NCBI GenBank assembly: GCA_002331625.1
Contig: DCZN01000083.1
Location: forward strand, 3,170 to 34,874
Length of the DNA: 31,705 nt
From: Nitrospira sp. UBA2083
GTDB taxonomy: Bacteria; Nitrospirota; Nitrospiria; Nitrospirales; Nitrospiraceae
Reading direction: 5' to 3'
Shown: piece after piece, positions 1 to 8,027 of the stretch
How positions within the stretch are numbered: position 1 is the first letter of the stretch
Layout: every line of letters starts with the position of its first letter
Made by a program: the position numbers and the translations under genes
Notes under the pieces: generated by a model
Told to the model about the DNA's origin: nothing
What the model saw: the letters and a program-made list of their open reading frames with translations, nothing else
The model's database searches: none

Positions 1-321
1 GTTGCCAAAGCCGAAGCGGCTGTCGCCGTAGAGGGCATTGCCCGTCCTATCATGATCGATTGTTCGCACGACAACTCCAAGAAGGATCATACCCGCCAAG
101 GATTCGTCGCCCAAGAGGTGTTGCGGCAGTTCCGCGAAGGCCGCCAGACCATCATGGGGCTCATGCTCGAAAGCAACCTGAACCCCGGCAAACAGGCCTG
201 GAAACAGGGTGTCGCCCTTCAGCATGGCGTCTCCATTACCGATGCCTGCCTCGGATGGGGCGAGACCGAACACTTGTTGCATGAACTTGCAGCTGCGATC
301 ACTCCCAAACCCGTCTCCTAA
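1..321 (+). CDS. 3-deoxy-7-phosphoheptulonate (DAHP) synthase, class I, C-terminal part
   Basis: This is the 3' end of a gene cut by the window edge; 106 residues are visible in the first frame, ending in TAA. The visible part matches the end of the AroF/G/H family: a PIMIDCSHDNSKK segment (AroG has IDFSHANS), then IMGLMLESNLNPGKQ and ISITDACLGW-like text (VSITDACLGWGETE), followed by a short helical tail. The family condenses phosphoenolpyruvate and erythrose 4-phosphate in the first step of the shikimate pathway, in the cytoplasm. Residues of the metal site that lie in this part (His and Asp in these motifs) are present. Which isozyme it is, and whether it is feedback-inhibited, cannot be judged without the N-terminal half. 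No terminator is obvious after the stop. Confidence 0.93.
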   Translation, partial: VAKAEAAVAVEGIARPIMIDCSHDNSKKDHTRQGFVAQEVLRQFREGRQTIMGLMLESNLNPGKQAWKQGVALQHGVSITDACLGWGETEHLLHELAAAITPKPVS

Positions 322-1087
322 CCTCAATCCTCACCAACCATTGAAACCCTATCCACAGCGATGGTGATTATGATTCCATGACTGGTGGAGCATCAGGATG
401 ATGGTGCCCACACCCAAGATCGCCCAGCCCCCGCCGAACATATTCTTTCTTCAGCGTCGCGGTTGGCGATTCGGAGCTCGCATCGGTCTTCACCCACACC
501 TCCGCGTTGGCACACATATCGATCCTCGACGAGAATGAGGACAAGATCCCGCAAGCCGGACTGATCTGTCAAAATCTCCCCTGCGCTCACGGATCGCCGT
601 TCACCCGTAAGATCTTGCTTAGCGGGGAGAAAACTCGCGATACCCTCTGCGCCCTATCCCGATTCTCTCCTGTTGGATTACACCCAGTTCACACACATGC
701 CAAACGCACCGTAGTACCCGTCATCATCACAAGACCACCTCCGACCACTTTCCGGACCTATTTGGTATCGATCGAACGAGCAATAGCGCACCATGTTAGC
801 CGTGACCCTCCGGTGGGAACTGAACGGCCGAGTCTTACAATCCTGCATGAAATGACTGTTTCCAGGCTCTTGCGAAAGCTCGCCATGTTCCTTTAGTCTC
901 AATAGGGCCATTTGCTGGTGCTGCCGTTATATCCAAGGTGGCGCCGCTGACGATGAAAAAAACCAAATCCTTAACACGGGCTATGCCCAAACAGCGGATC
1001 AAGGAAGCGTATCGGTATCGCCCAACGGAACCCGCGTCGGAACAGACCATAAACAAGGCAGCTGAATCAAAAGAACGCTCATCCGTG
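322..1087. other. Long stretch with no supportable gene
   Basis: About 770 bases lie between the DAHP synthase stop and the chosen start of the iron permease. Open frames of up to 129 codons exist (507-896 plus, 393-590 minus), but none has a recognisable family motif, a good ribosome binding site or a convincing composition. The upstream in-frame extension of the permease (from GTG 938 or ATG 953) would put about 50 charged residues ahead of a clear signal peptide, so I treat 938-1087 as leader or non-coding. I see no clear hairpin terminator, Fur box or riboswitch. Decayed gene remnants are possible. Confidence 0.5.
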
Positions 1088-3028
1088 ATGAATCTAATAC
1101 ACACCTTCGTCTTCGCTGCTTTTCAATGGTGGCTGGCCATCGTACTGTTGGTAGCGAACCAACAAGGCGTTGCTCTGGCGGCATCGGCCGACGACGAGAA
1201 GGCCCAGACCATCGTTCACATGCTCGATTATGTCGGCGTCGACTACCCTGAGTCCGTGCAGAACGGCCAGGTGATCAAACCGGACGAATACGCAGAGCAA
1301 CGGGACTTTGCCGCCCAGGCGCTCACACTGCTTGGCCAGTTATCCGCGGTTCCTGAGCAATCCGTGTTGATGCAACAGGCAGACGCGCTCGTGGCCCGCA
1401 TTGAAGGGAAGGCGTCAGGGAGCGAGATTTCTGCACTCGCCAGTCAACTACTGACTGGCGTGATTCAGACGTGGCAGCTGAGTGTGGCCCCACGACAGTC
1501 TCCCGATCTCCAGCAAGGTGAGAACCTGTTTGGACAGCATTGTGCCGGGTGCCACGGCTCGCAAGGTCGCGGCGATGGACCACTGGCCATCGGGATGGAC
1601 CCAGCCCCACGCAACTTTCACGATGACGCCCGCATGCGCCAACGCAGCCTCTATGGCCTGTACAATACCATCACGCTTGGGGTACAGGGCACCCCGATGC
1701 GTGCTTTCAGAGAACTCTCTGAAACTGATCGTTGGTCACTAGCCTTTTTCACCGCCAACCTGCGCACCGACCCTATTTTCGCAATGAAGGGGGAGTCACT
1801 TTGGCGGCAAGGGCAAGGTACAGCCGAATTCCCCAACCTGCGTGCCCTCGTCACAAACTCTCCCGATCAGCAAGCGCCAGCCGGCTCACCGATGGATGCC
1901 GTGCGAGCCTACCTGACACAACAGCCACATGCGCTGCAGGTCACCGCGCAAGAGCCATTGGCGTTCTCACGCACCAAGGTTGAGGAAACCGTCCAGGCCT
2001 ATGCACACAATAACCGGGAAGAGGCTCGACGCCTGGCCATCGCAGCGTATCTCGAAGGGTTTGAACTGATTGAATCGGCGCTGAACAACGTTGATGCACC
2101 GTTGCGGGCAGAAACTGAGCGCGAAATGATGGCACTGCGCACGGCCATTGATGAGGGACGGCCAGCCGAGGTGGTGACCGCACAGGCGATGAAAATCAAG
2201 GCACTCCTCGACCGCGCCGCCGACAGGCTCGCTGGCGAGACCTTCTCCCCGAATACGGCCTTCGTGAGTTCCTTGGTAATCTTGCTGCGCGAAGGATTGG
2301 AATCAATCCTGATCGTGTCGACCATCGTCGCCTTCGTCGTCAAGACCGGACGGCGCAACGCCCTCCCCTACATCCACCTCGGTTGGATCGGCGCCATCGC
2401 ATTGGGCGCCATAACCTGGGGCCTCGCGCGATACATGCTCGGCATTTCAGGCGCCAACCGAGAATTGACTGAGGGCATCACGGCCTTGCTCGCCGCGGCC
2501 ATGCTGCTCTACGTAGGGTGGTGGTTGCACAGCCGTTCAAATGCGCAAGCCTGGACTCGCTATATTCGCGAGCAACTCAACACCGCGCTGGCTGCTCGCA
2601 CACTCTGGGCGATGGCCGGCATCTCGTTTCTCGTCGTGTACCGGGAGCTGTTCGAGGTGATCCTGTTCTACGAAACCTTGTGGTCACAGGCCGGGGTGGT
2701 CGGGCATGAGGCTGTGCTATGGGGTATTGCCGCTGCCATGGGGCTGCTGGTGCTGCTCGGCGGCATGATCCTTCGCTACAGCGTACGTCTGCCGATCGGA
2801 CCCTTCTTCACGGTCGCCTCAAGTCTACTGGCGATCATGGCCGTGATCTTTGTGGGAAACGGCATCGCGGCCCTGCAAGAAGCCGGCGTGCTGGATGTGA
2901 CGAGGGTTCGTTTCGTCTCACTGCCGGTCTTGGGGATCCACCCGACCGTTCAGAGTCTGGTGCCCCAAATACTGATGCTCGCATTAATCGTTGCTGGGAT
3001 TTTGGCTAACCGCGCAAAGACGGAATAA
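1088..3028 (+). CDS. Cytochrome c-FTR1 family iron permease fusion
   Basis: A 646-residue protein predicted to move iron across the inner membrane with an attached haem domain. The order is: signal peptide or anchor (residues 1-34, ending ALAASA); an extracytoplasmic helical region; a c-type haem site CAGCH at 152-156 followed by GRGDGP; a helical linker at about 275-385; then an FTR1 membrane domain with seven or so hydrophobic helices. Both FTR1 iron-site motifs are present: REGLE at 401-405 and RELFE at 519-523. FTR1 permeases take up iron coupled to an oxidation step, and the fused cytochrome could serve as the electron acceptor or relay; that coupling is inference. ATG 1088 is preferred because it starts directly at the signal peptide, although its ribosome binding site is weak. 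In-frame starts exist at 938 and 953. There is no partner gene (EfeO/EfeB type) next to it. Confidence 0.9.
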   Translation: MNLIHTFVFAAFQWWLAIVLLVANQQGVALAASADDEKAQTIVHMLDYVGVDYPESVQNGQVIKPDEYAEQRDFAAQALTLLGQLSAVPEQSVLMQQADALVARIEGKASGSEISALASQLLTGVIQTWQLSVAPRQSPDLQQGENLFGQHCAGCHGSQGRGDGPLAIGMDPAPRNFHDDARMRQRSLYGLYNTITLGVQGTPMRAFRELSETDRWSLAFFTANLRTDPIFAMKGESLWRQGQGTAEFPNLRALVTNSPDQQAPAGSPMDAVRAYLTQQPHALQVTAQEPLAFSRTKVEETVQAYAHNNREEARRLAIAAYLEGFELIESALNNVDAPLRAETEREMMALRTAIDEGRPAEVVTAQAMKIKALLDRAADRLAGETFSPNTAFVSSLVILLREGLESILIVSTIVAFVVKTGRRNALPYIHLGWIGAIALGAITWGLARYMLGISGANRELTEGITALLAAAMLLYVGWWLHSRSNAQAWTRYIREQLNTALAARTLWAMAGISFLVVYRELFEVILFYETLWSQAGVVGHEAVLWGIAAAMGLLVLLGGMILRYSVRLPIGPFFTVASSLLAIMAVIFVGNGIAALQEAGVLDVTRVRFVSLPVLGIHPTVQSLVPQILMLALIVAGILANRAKTE

Positions 3029-3152
3029 CACGCACACTCTGCTTGATCCACGTTGTTTACCTCGACATCGGCTCGACAATCACTCAACCGCTCGTCGATA
3101 GGAATCAACCTGCGTTCCTGATACTTTATCAACGGAATTCGCTCATGCTACG

Positions 3153-3929
3153 ATGCCTCCAATGTTGATCGACACACACGCCCATCTGGACGATGCCCGC
3201 TACAACGACGATCGGGAGGCCATGATCGCCCGAGCGCGAGAGGCCGGCGTCGAGGCATGTGTGACGATCGGATGCGACCTCACGACCAGTCAATCTGCCG
3301 TTGCCCTTACTGACCGATTCCCCTTCGTTTATGCCTCCATCGGTGTCCATCCCCACGAGGTCAAGCACATCGGTGAAGATTGGTATGACGAGTTCCGCCG
3401 TCTGGCGAAGCACGAGAAGGTCGTGGCCTATGGCGAAATCGGTCTGGACTACCACTACAACCATTCTTCCCCAAAAGAGCAGCGTGAGCGGTTTCGCGAA
3501 CAGGTTCAGCTCGCGCGTGAACTCACCCTGCCCGTGATCATTCACACTCGGGAGGCCCAGGAAGACACGATTGCGATTTTGAGGGAAGAGAAGGCGTCGG
3601 ACGTCGGCGGGGTGTTTCACTGCTTTTCCGGAGATGCGTGGCTGGCGAAGAATGCGTTGGATCTTGGATTCTATCTGTCGTTTTCCGGAATCCTCACGTT
3701 CCAGAACGCGACCATGCTGCGTGACATCGCCAAGCATACACCGCTGGATCGGGTGTTGATTGAAACCGATTGTCCGTACCTCACACCCGTTCCCTACCGC
3801 GGCAAGCGCAATGAGCCAGCCTACGTATCACAGGTCGCACAACAGTTGGCGGCTATTCATACGATGTCCCTTGATGAAATAGGCCAGCAAACCAGCAACA
3901 ACGCGAAGCGCTTATTCAAAATCGCTTGA
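3153..3929 (+). CDS. tatD: TatD family metal-dependent DNase/hydrolase
   Basis: A 258-residue TIM-barrel hydrolase of the TatD/YcfH family, the usual length. Metal ligands expected for the family are visible: HxH at residues 9 and 11, Glu95 in GEIGLD, His131 in IIHTRE, His156 in FHCFSG and Asp206 in ETDCPYL. Family members show 3'-5' exonuclease or DNase activity in vitro and are linked to DNA repair and RNA quality control; the physiological substrate here is unknown. ATG 3153 (MPPML) is the called start, with a second ATG at 3162 equally possible. The 3' end overlaps the convergent NYN gene by 14 bases. YcfH-like genes often sit near metG or tmk-holB; neither is seen here. Confidence 0.93.
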   Translation: MPPMLIDTHAHLDDARYNDDREAMIARAREAGVEACVTIGCDLTTSQSAVALTDRFPFVYASIGVHPHEVKHIGEDWYDEFRRLAKHEKVVAYGEIGLDYHYNHSSPKEQRERFREQVQLARELTLPVIIHTREAQEDTIAILREEKASDVGGVFHCFSGDAWLAKNALDLGFYLSFSGILTFQNATMLRDIAKHTPLDRVLIETDCPYLTPVPYRGKRNEPAYVSQVAQQLAAIHTMSLDEIGQQTSNNAKRLFKIA

Positions 3930-4437
3930 GTTGGCGGTCGCGTTGCCGCTGAGACTTCGGGAGTTTTCTGGGGTTTCCTTTCTTTTCCGGTCCGCGCCGG
4001 GCGCGACCATCATCGCCCATATCCAGTTCCTTGTAGGGCATCGCGCCGGGCGCTCGCGATGCGCCTCGCAGCTTATGCACAAACTCTTCCGCCTTCATCA
4101 CGAGAGCCCCATGGGCTCTGGCTGTGGCCATGATCTCGTGATCCGAGCTGACCACTGCGCACTCTGCTCCATACTCTCTCGCCAATCGCTGAATCACTTG
4201 ATCCGCCCGTTCCCCTCGCTTCGAGTACACAACGTGGACACCAGCTCGATGCTCCCGCTGCTCGGTTGGATGACCTTGTTGCCAGCCGTCGAACACCACG
4301 GTAATGGCGTGGTTCTTTCGATGCCGATAAGTGGCCAACTCCTGCAGGAGCGTTTCACGAGCAAATTCTATCTGACTGGGAAGAGACCCGGTCCGTCCTA
4401 ACAGATTATAGCCGTCGATGATCAGATGAGTCGGCAT
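3916..4437 (-). CDS. NYN domain protein, YacP/Rae1-like ribonuclease
   Basis: A 173-residue protein with the PIN-like NYN fold of the YacP family. Acidic residues expected in the metal centre are visible: Asp8 in IIDGYN, Asp50 in VVFDGW, Asp79 in ERADQ and Asp99 in VSSDHE. Characterised Rae1 is a ribosome-associated mRNA endonuclease; the same role here is inference. The last 30 or so residues are strongly basic (many Arg and Lys), suggesting RNA or ribosome contact. It starts at ATG 4437, divergent from the amidase gene, and converges on tatD with overlapping stops. Confidence 0.87.
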   Translation of the reverse strand: MPTHLIIDGYNLLGRTGSLPSQIEFARETLLQELATYRHRKNHAITVVFDGWQQGHPTEQREHRAGVHVVYSKRGERADQVIQRLAREYGAECAVVSSDHEIMATARAHGALVMKAEEFVHKLRGASRAPGAMPYKELDMGDDGRARRGPEKKGNPRKLPKSQRQRDRQLKRF

Positions 4438-4504
4438 CCATCACGCTACCATAGCTTTGAGGTGACCGTCACTGTGGATATGACAGAACCAACCGGCGTA
4501 ATTC

Positions 4505-4534
4505 TTGACAAGCCGACGGACATCTGAGAATAGT
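4505..4534 (+). promoter_or_regulatory. Candidate sigma-70 promoter for the amidase gene
   Basis: A perfect -35 box TTGACA at 4505-4510 is followed after 18 bases by AATAGT (4529-4534), a 4/6 match to the -10 consensus. Transcription would begin near 4541, about 34 bases before ATG 4575. The AAAGGG just before the ATG is a usable ribosome binding site. The -10 box is weak, so this is a moderate call. Confidence 0.42.
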
Positions 4535-4574
4535 TTCCTATCGTCTACTACCGAAAAAGGTCCATAAAGGGTCC

Positions 4575-5858
4575 ATGCACCAACGAGAGCCCCGGCTGTT
4601 TTCATTCAAGCCCCTCACTCTCCTCCTTATTGGTGCTTTCTTCTCTCTCTCCTTGCAGAGCGGCTTGACACCTGGCGCCCTGGCTTGGTCGCCTGAGAAG
4701 CAACATGCCCTCTCCACCCCATCAGTGAAACAGAATCGCGTCAGAGGAACGACTGCGTCTCTTGCCCCTGTGACCGTCCGCAATTTCCGTGTGATGACCA
4801 ACTCAGAGAAGACTAGACTGGTGCTGGACCTGGATCGACCGTCCCACGTCATAGAACGACGGGCTGAGAATCCGAATCGTGTCGTGATTGCGCTCCCGAA
4901 CGCCTGGCTGAGCGAATCCGCACAGACGAAGACCATGGACGGAACCGTTCCTGCTCCATTCACGGTCACTCAATTGACCCCTCATGCCGTTGCGGTCAAC
5001 CTTCCAACCACATCGTTTGGAACATACAAGCACTTCACCCTTTCCGACCCTCCACGCTTGGTCATCGACGTCACGCCGCTGACAGAACCGAGTCAGGCCT
5101 CTGGCAGTGAAGCTCAAGAGACGCCTCAAGGCACGAGCGTGCCGTCCCCTCGGCTCACCGTACCACGGACCAAGGGATACACCACGATTGTGATCGACCC
5201 AGGCCACGGGGGAAAAGATCCAGGTGCGCGGGGAATCAGAAAGACTGAGGAAAAGGATATTACGCTCAAGGTCGGTCTTCAACTCCGAAAACTCTTGAGC
5301 AAGCAGCCCGGCGTGCGGGTGTTAATGACCCGTGACCGGGATGTCTTTATTGAGCTGGAAGAGCGGGCTCGGTTTGCCAATACCAGCGAAGCTGATTTGT
5401 TTGTCTCCATCCATGTGAACTCCCACCCATCACGCACGGTCAAAGGGATCGAGATCTACCACTTCGGAGAAGCCAAGGATCAACGCGCCCTCGAGGTGGC
5501 GGCACGGGAAAACGGAACCCCGATGAGCAACACCGGGGTGGGATGGGAATACCTCGTAGCAGATCTCTTAACGACGAAGAAGATTGAAGCGTCCCTCGAG
5601 CTGGCGTGGAATGCCAAAGAAGCCATGATCGCGCAGATGAACGGCCACTATGAGGTCAACGACCACGGCGTCAAGACAGCCCCATTTTACGTCTTGAGAT
5701 TTACCAGCATGCCCAGCATACTGGCCGAGATTGCCTATATTTCGAATCCCTCAGAAGAAGATCTCCTCCGAACGCCCGCATTCGTCCAGGACGTGGCCCA
5801 GTCGCTCTACCAAGGCATCGTCTCCTTTCTTGCCGCAAACAAGTCTGATATACGATAA
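4575..5858 (+). CDS. N-acetylmuramoyl-L-alanine amidase with AMIN domain (AmiC type)
   Basis: A 427-residue exported peptidoglycan amidase that cleaves the bond between MurNAc and the L-Ala of the stem peptide during cell separation. It has a signal peptide (hydrophobic core about 12-30), an AMIN targeting domain at about 66-170, a Ser/Pro/Thr-rich linker at about 170-198, and an Amidase_3 catalytic domain at about 203-420. Zinc and catalytic residues are visible: His211 in DPGHGG, Glu226 in TEEKD, His280 in SIHVNS and Glu385 in AEIAYISN. AmiC-type enzymes are usually activated by LytM/EnvC-like proteins; none is encoded here. ATG 4575 follows AAAGGG. The gene is followed after 41 bases by truA, probably in one transcript. 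Confidence 0.94.
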   Translation: MHQREPRLFSFKPLTLLLIGAFFSLSLQSGLTPGALAWSPEKQHALSTPSVKQNRVRGTTASLAPVTVRNFRVMTNSEKTRLVLDLDRPSHVIERRAENPNRVVIALPNAWLSESAQTKTMDGTVPAPFTVTQLTPHAVAVNLPTTSFGTYKHFTLSDPPRLVIDVTPLTEPSQASGSEAQETPQGTSVPSPRLTVPRTKGYTTIVIDPGHGGKDPGARGIRKTEEKDITLKVGLQLRKLLSKQPGVRVLMTRDRDVFIELEERARFANTSEADLFVSIHVNSHPSRTVKGIEIYHFGEAKDQRALEVAARENGTPMSNTGVGWEYLVADLLTTKKIEASLELAWNAKEAMIAQMNGHYEVNDHGVKTAPFYVLRFTSMPSILAEIAYISNPSEEDLLRTPAFVQDVAQSLYQGIVSFLAANKSDIR

Positions 5859-5867
5859 GACCAGCTG

Positions 5868-5894
5868 ATTGGGAGGTATGTGTTCCCTCCCGAT
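5868..5894 (+). promoter_or_regulatory. Hairpin just upstream of truA containing its only SD-like sequence
   Basis: ATTGGGAGG (5868-5876) pairs with CCTCCCGAT (5886-5894) across a 9-base loop, giving 9 bp with one G-U pair. It ends 5 bases before the truA ATG at 5900. GGGAGG, the only strong anti-16S-like sequence in the spacer, is locked in the stem. There is no U tract, so a terminator is less likely than a translational control element, or a structure that brings the SD closer to the start. Confidence 0.4.
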
Positions 5895-5899
5895 ACACC

Positions 5900-6637
5900 A
5901 TGCCGACCATCAAGCTCACCCTCGAATATGACGGTACGGCCTATGCCGGTTGGCAACGTCAACCCGATCAGCCAACCATTCAAGAAGCCGTCGAAACCGC
6001 CATCTTTGGCATCACTCAAGTGCACGTACCAGTCATTGGAGCCGGACGAACCGATGCAGGAGTTCATGCACTGGGACAGGTCGCCAGCTTCCGTCTCGAC
6101 CGCGAGATGACGCCCCGTGAATGGACGAGGGCCCTCAATGCTCATCTTCCTGAACACATTGTGGTCAGATCGGTTGAGCTGATGCCCGACACATTCCATG
6201 CACGGCATTCGGCCATAGGCAAACTGTACGAGTACCGCATCCTGAATCGACCCGAGCGTCCGGCTATTGAGCGTGAGTATTGCTGGCATGTCCACCAACC
6301 CCTGGCCGACCAAGCAATGACTGAGGCAGGAATGGCCTTGATTGGATCTCAGGATTTTTCCTCGTTCCAAACCCAGCCCACCGATAACGATGATCCCATC
6401 TGCCATCTACAGCGATTCACGTTACACCGTGAAGGCGACCGTCTGCGTATTGAATTCTATGCGGATCGGTTCCTGAAACAGATGATCCGCTCCATCGTCG
6501 GCACGCTCCTGGAAGTTGGTCTTGGCAAGAGACCAGCGGACAGCCTTACGGCCATCCTGAAGGCCCGTAACCGTTCTGCAGCCGGGAAAACGGCGCCTCC
6601 ACAAGGACTGTTCTTGGTGCGGGTGGACTATGGGTGA
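5900..6637 (+). CDS. truA: tRNA pseudouridine(38-40) synthase TruA
   Basis: A 245-residue protein of the usual TruA length. It isomerises uridines at positions 38-40 of the tRNA anticodon arm. The catalytic motif GRTDAGVHA contains the nucleophile Asp52. Other family blocks seen are the N-terminal LEYDGTAYAGWQRQ, the central YEYRI, FSSFQ, and the C-terminal FLKQMIRSIVGTLLEVG. It starts at ATG 5900, right after a stable hairpin. It converges on the phosphonopyruvate decarboxylase gene, with 136 bases between. Confidence 0.95.
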   Translation: MPTIKLTLEYDGTAYAGWQRQPDQPTIQEAVETAIFGITQVHVPVIGAGRTDAGVHALGQVASFRLDREMTPREWTRALNAHLPEHIVVRSVELMPDTFHARHSAIGKLYEYRILNRPERPAIEREYCWHVHQPLADQAMTEAGMALIGSQDFSSFQTQPTDNDDPICHLQRFTLHREGDRLRIEFYADRFLKQMIRSIVGTLLEVGLGKRPADSLTAILKARNRSAAGKTAPPQGLFLVRVDYG

Positions 6638-6773
6638 GCCGTCAAAGATGGAGCAGCACCGTGAACGTGGGGCGCTACTTGCTTGGGCGTGAAGGAATCC
6701 TGTCTTGAAAGGACAGGCGGCGTGTTCAAATCCTGACTACATAAGTAGAGTAGAGGGGATCGGGTGGCCTCGA

Positions 6774-7907
6774 CTACCCGTTGCGGGCGACAAAATCCAT
6801 GAAGGCCTGTTTGTTCTGGGACGGGGTAGTCGCCGGCCGGCCCAAATCTTTTCTTGCGCCGCACTGTACACGGACCTCAAGCAGACTTGGGCCTCTCGAA
6901 TGTTTCAGGCTTGCCAGACACGACTGAAGCTCCTGTCTCGTTTCAGCCTTAAAGACCTGCTCATAAGCAGCAGCACGAGCAATGCCCAGGATGTCAATAT
7001 CCAATGCCACGGTTGGTTGACCACCCACGGAATCATGGGCCCCATTGTTCAGAATAATATGCTTGAAGTTTTGAGGTTTCAGTGTGCCATTGAGCGCTAA
7101 GGCTCCCATATGCATTAGGACGGCGCCGTCTCCATCCAGACAATACACCGTTCGTTCCGGTCTTTGCAGAGCGATGCCAAGCGCAATTTGTGAGGCGTGT
7201 CCCATGCCGCCCACGGTCAGAAAATCCCTTTGGTGGCCAGCACCCTTCTTGGTCCGATATTCGTACACTTCCCGAGAAGGCATGCCGGTGGTCGAAACAA
7301 CCACATCTCGTTCCTCCAGAACATCAATCACCTGCTGAATAGCCTCTTCCCGAGACAGCTGGAAGTCCGCCTTCTCAAGCCGAGGTGCGGCATACACAGT
7401 AAAGGTTCCTTTCTTGACCACCAACGCAAAGGGGCCGCTGGTCCTTCGGGTATGTGCCACCGCATCTTTCACGATGGTCTCCGCATGCTCAACCTCTGAT
7501 CCCAGAACCGAATAGGGGATCTCCATAGCATCGAGCATCGCAAGCATCACTCGGCCTTGCTTCTTATGTTGAGGTTCATCGTGCACCCCCGGCTCACCAC
7601 GCCACCCAATCACAAAGAGCATCGGAACGGAATACACGTCCTCATCAACCAGTGACAACAGCGGGTTCACGACGTTGCCCAATCCGGAGTTTTGTAAGTA
7701 GACCAACGGAATCTTTCGCGTCGCAAGATGATACCCCAGCGCCAACGCCACAGCTCCACCTTCGTTGGCAGCGATGAGATGCTCGCCAGACCGACTTGTA
7801 TGAGCAATGCAGGAACAGAGTTCCTTGAGAAGTGAATCCGGCACTCCCGTGAAAAACTCAACGCCATTCTTCTTGAGGCACTCAACAAATTCTTGGGGGT
7901 TCAACAT
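6774..7907 (-). CDS. Phosphonopyruvate decarboxylase
   Basis: A 377-residue thiamine-diphosphate enzyme that decarboxylates 3-phosphonopyruvate to phosphonoacetaldehyde, the step that pulls the unfavourable PEP mutase reaction forward. Features: GVPDSLLK (21-28), the ThDP-activating glutamate Glu49 in ANEGGA, GEPGVHDEPQHKKQGR (104-119), which is diagnostic of this subfamily, and the ThDP/Mg motif DGDGA (258-262) ending at NN (287-288). Length matches the family (about 375-400). A GGAG ribosome binding site lies 8 bases before ATG 7907. It lies 120 bases downstream of the PEP mutase gene on the same strand, which fixes its substrate more firmly than homology to sulfopyruvate decarboxylases would. 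No transaminase or reductase follows. Confidence 0.93.
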   Translation of the reverse strand: MLNPQEFVECLKKNGVEFFTGVPDSLLKELCSCIAHTSRSGEHLIAANEGGAVALALGYHLATRKIPLVYLQNSGLGNVVNPLLSLVDEDVYSVPMLFVIGWRGEPGVHDEPQHKKQGRVMLAMLDAMEIPYSVLGSEVEHAETIVKDAVAHTRRTSGPFALVVKKGTFTVYAAPRLEKADFQLSREEAIQQVIDVLEERDVVVSTTGMPSREVYEYRTKKGAGHQRDFLTVGGMGHASQIALGIALQRPERTVYCLDGDGAVLMHMGALALNGTLKPQNFKHIILNNGAHDSVGGQPTVALDIDILGIARAAAYEQVFKAETRQELQSCLASLKHSRGPSLLEVRVQCGARKDLGRPATTPSQNKQAFMDFVARNG

Positions 7908-8027
7908 GCACGATTCTCCATGCAGGGTGATTGTTCAGAAAGAGGTTGCCGCCATACGAAGCCGGGTTCGCAACGGTGAAATGCTATGAGAAACATACTG
8001 CAGGCGGATCAGCACAGGCATAATCGA

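Noticed and set aside
507..896. A 129-codon open frame on the plus strand.
   Set aside because: No recognisable domain, no good ribosome binding site, and unusual composition; overlapping minus-strand frames are equally open.
938..1087. In-frame upstream extension of the FTR1 fusion gene from GTG 938 or ATG 953.
   Set aside because: It would put a charged 45-50 residue stretch before a clear signal peptide starting at 1088.
6680..6745. tRNA-like stretch: CCTGTC-TTGAAAG-GACAGG resembles an anticodon arm (GAA) and is followed by GTTCAAATCC.
   Set aside because: No matching acceptor stem, D arm or T stem can be built around it; the resemblance is local and probably chance. The hairpin itself lacks a U tract, so I did not call a terminator.
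6761..6780. Short inverted repeat CGGGT/ACCCG at the 3' end of the decarboxylase gene.
   Set aside because: Only 5 bp, partly inside the coding sequence, no U tract; not enough for a terminator call.
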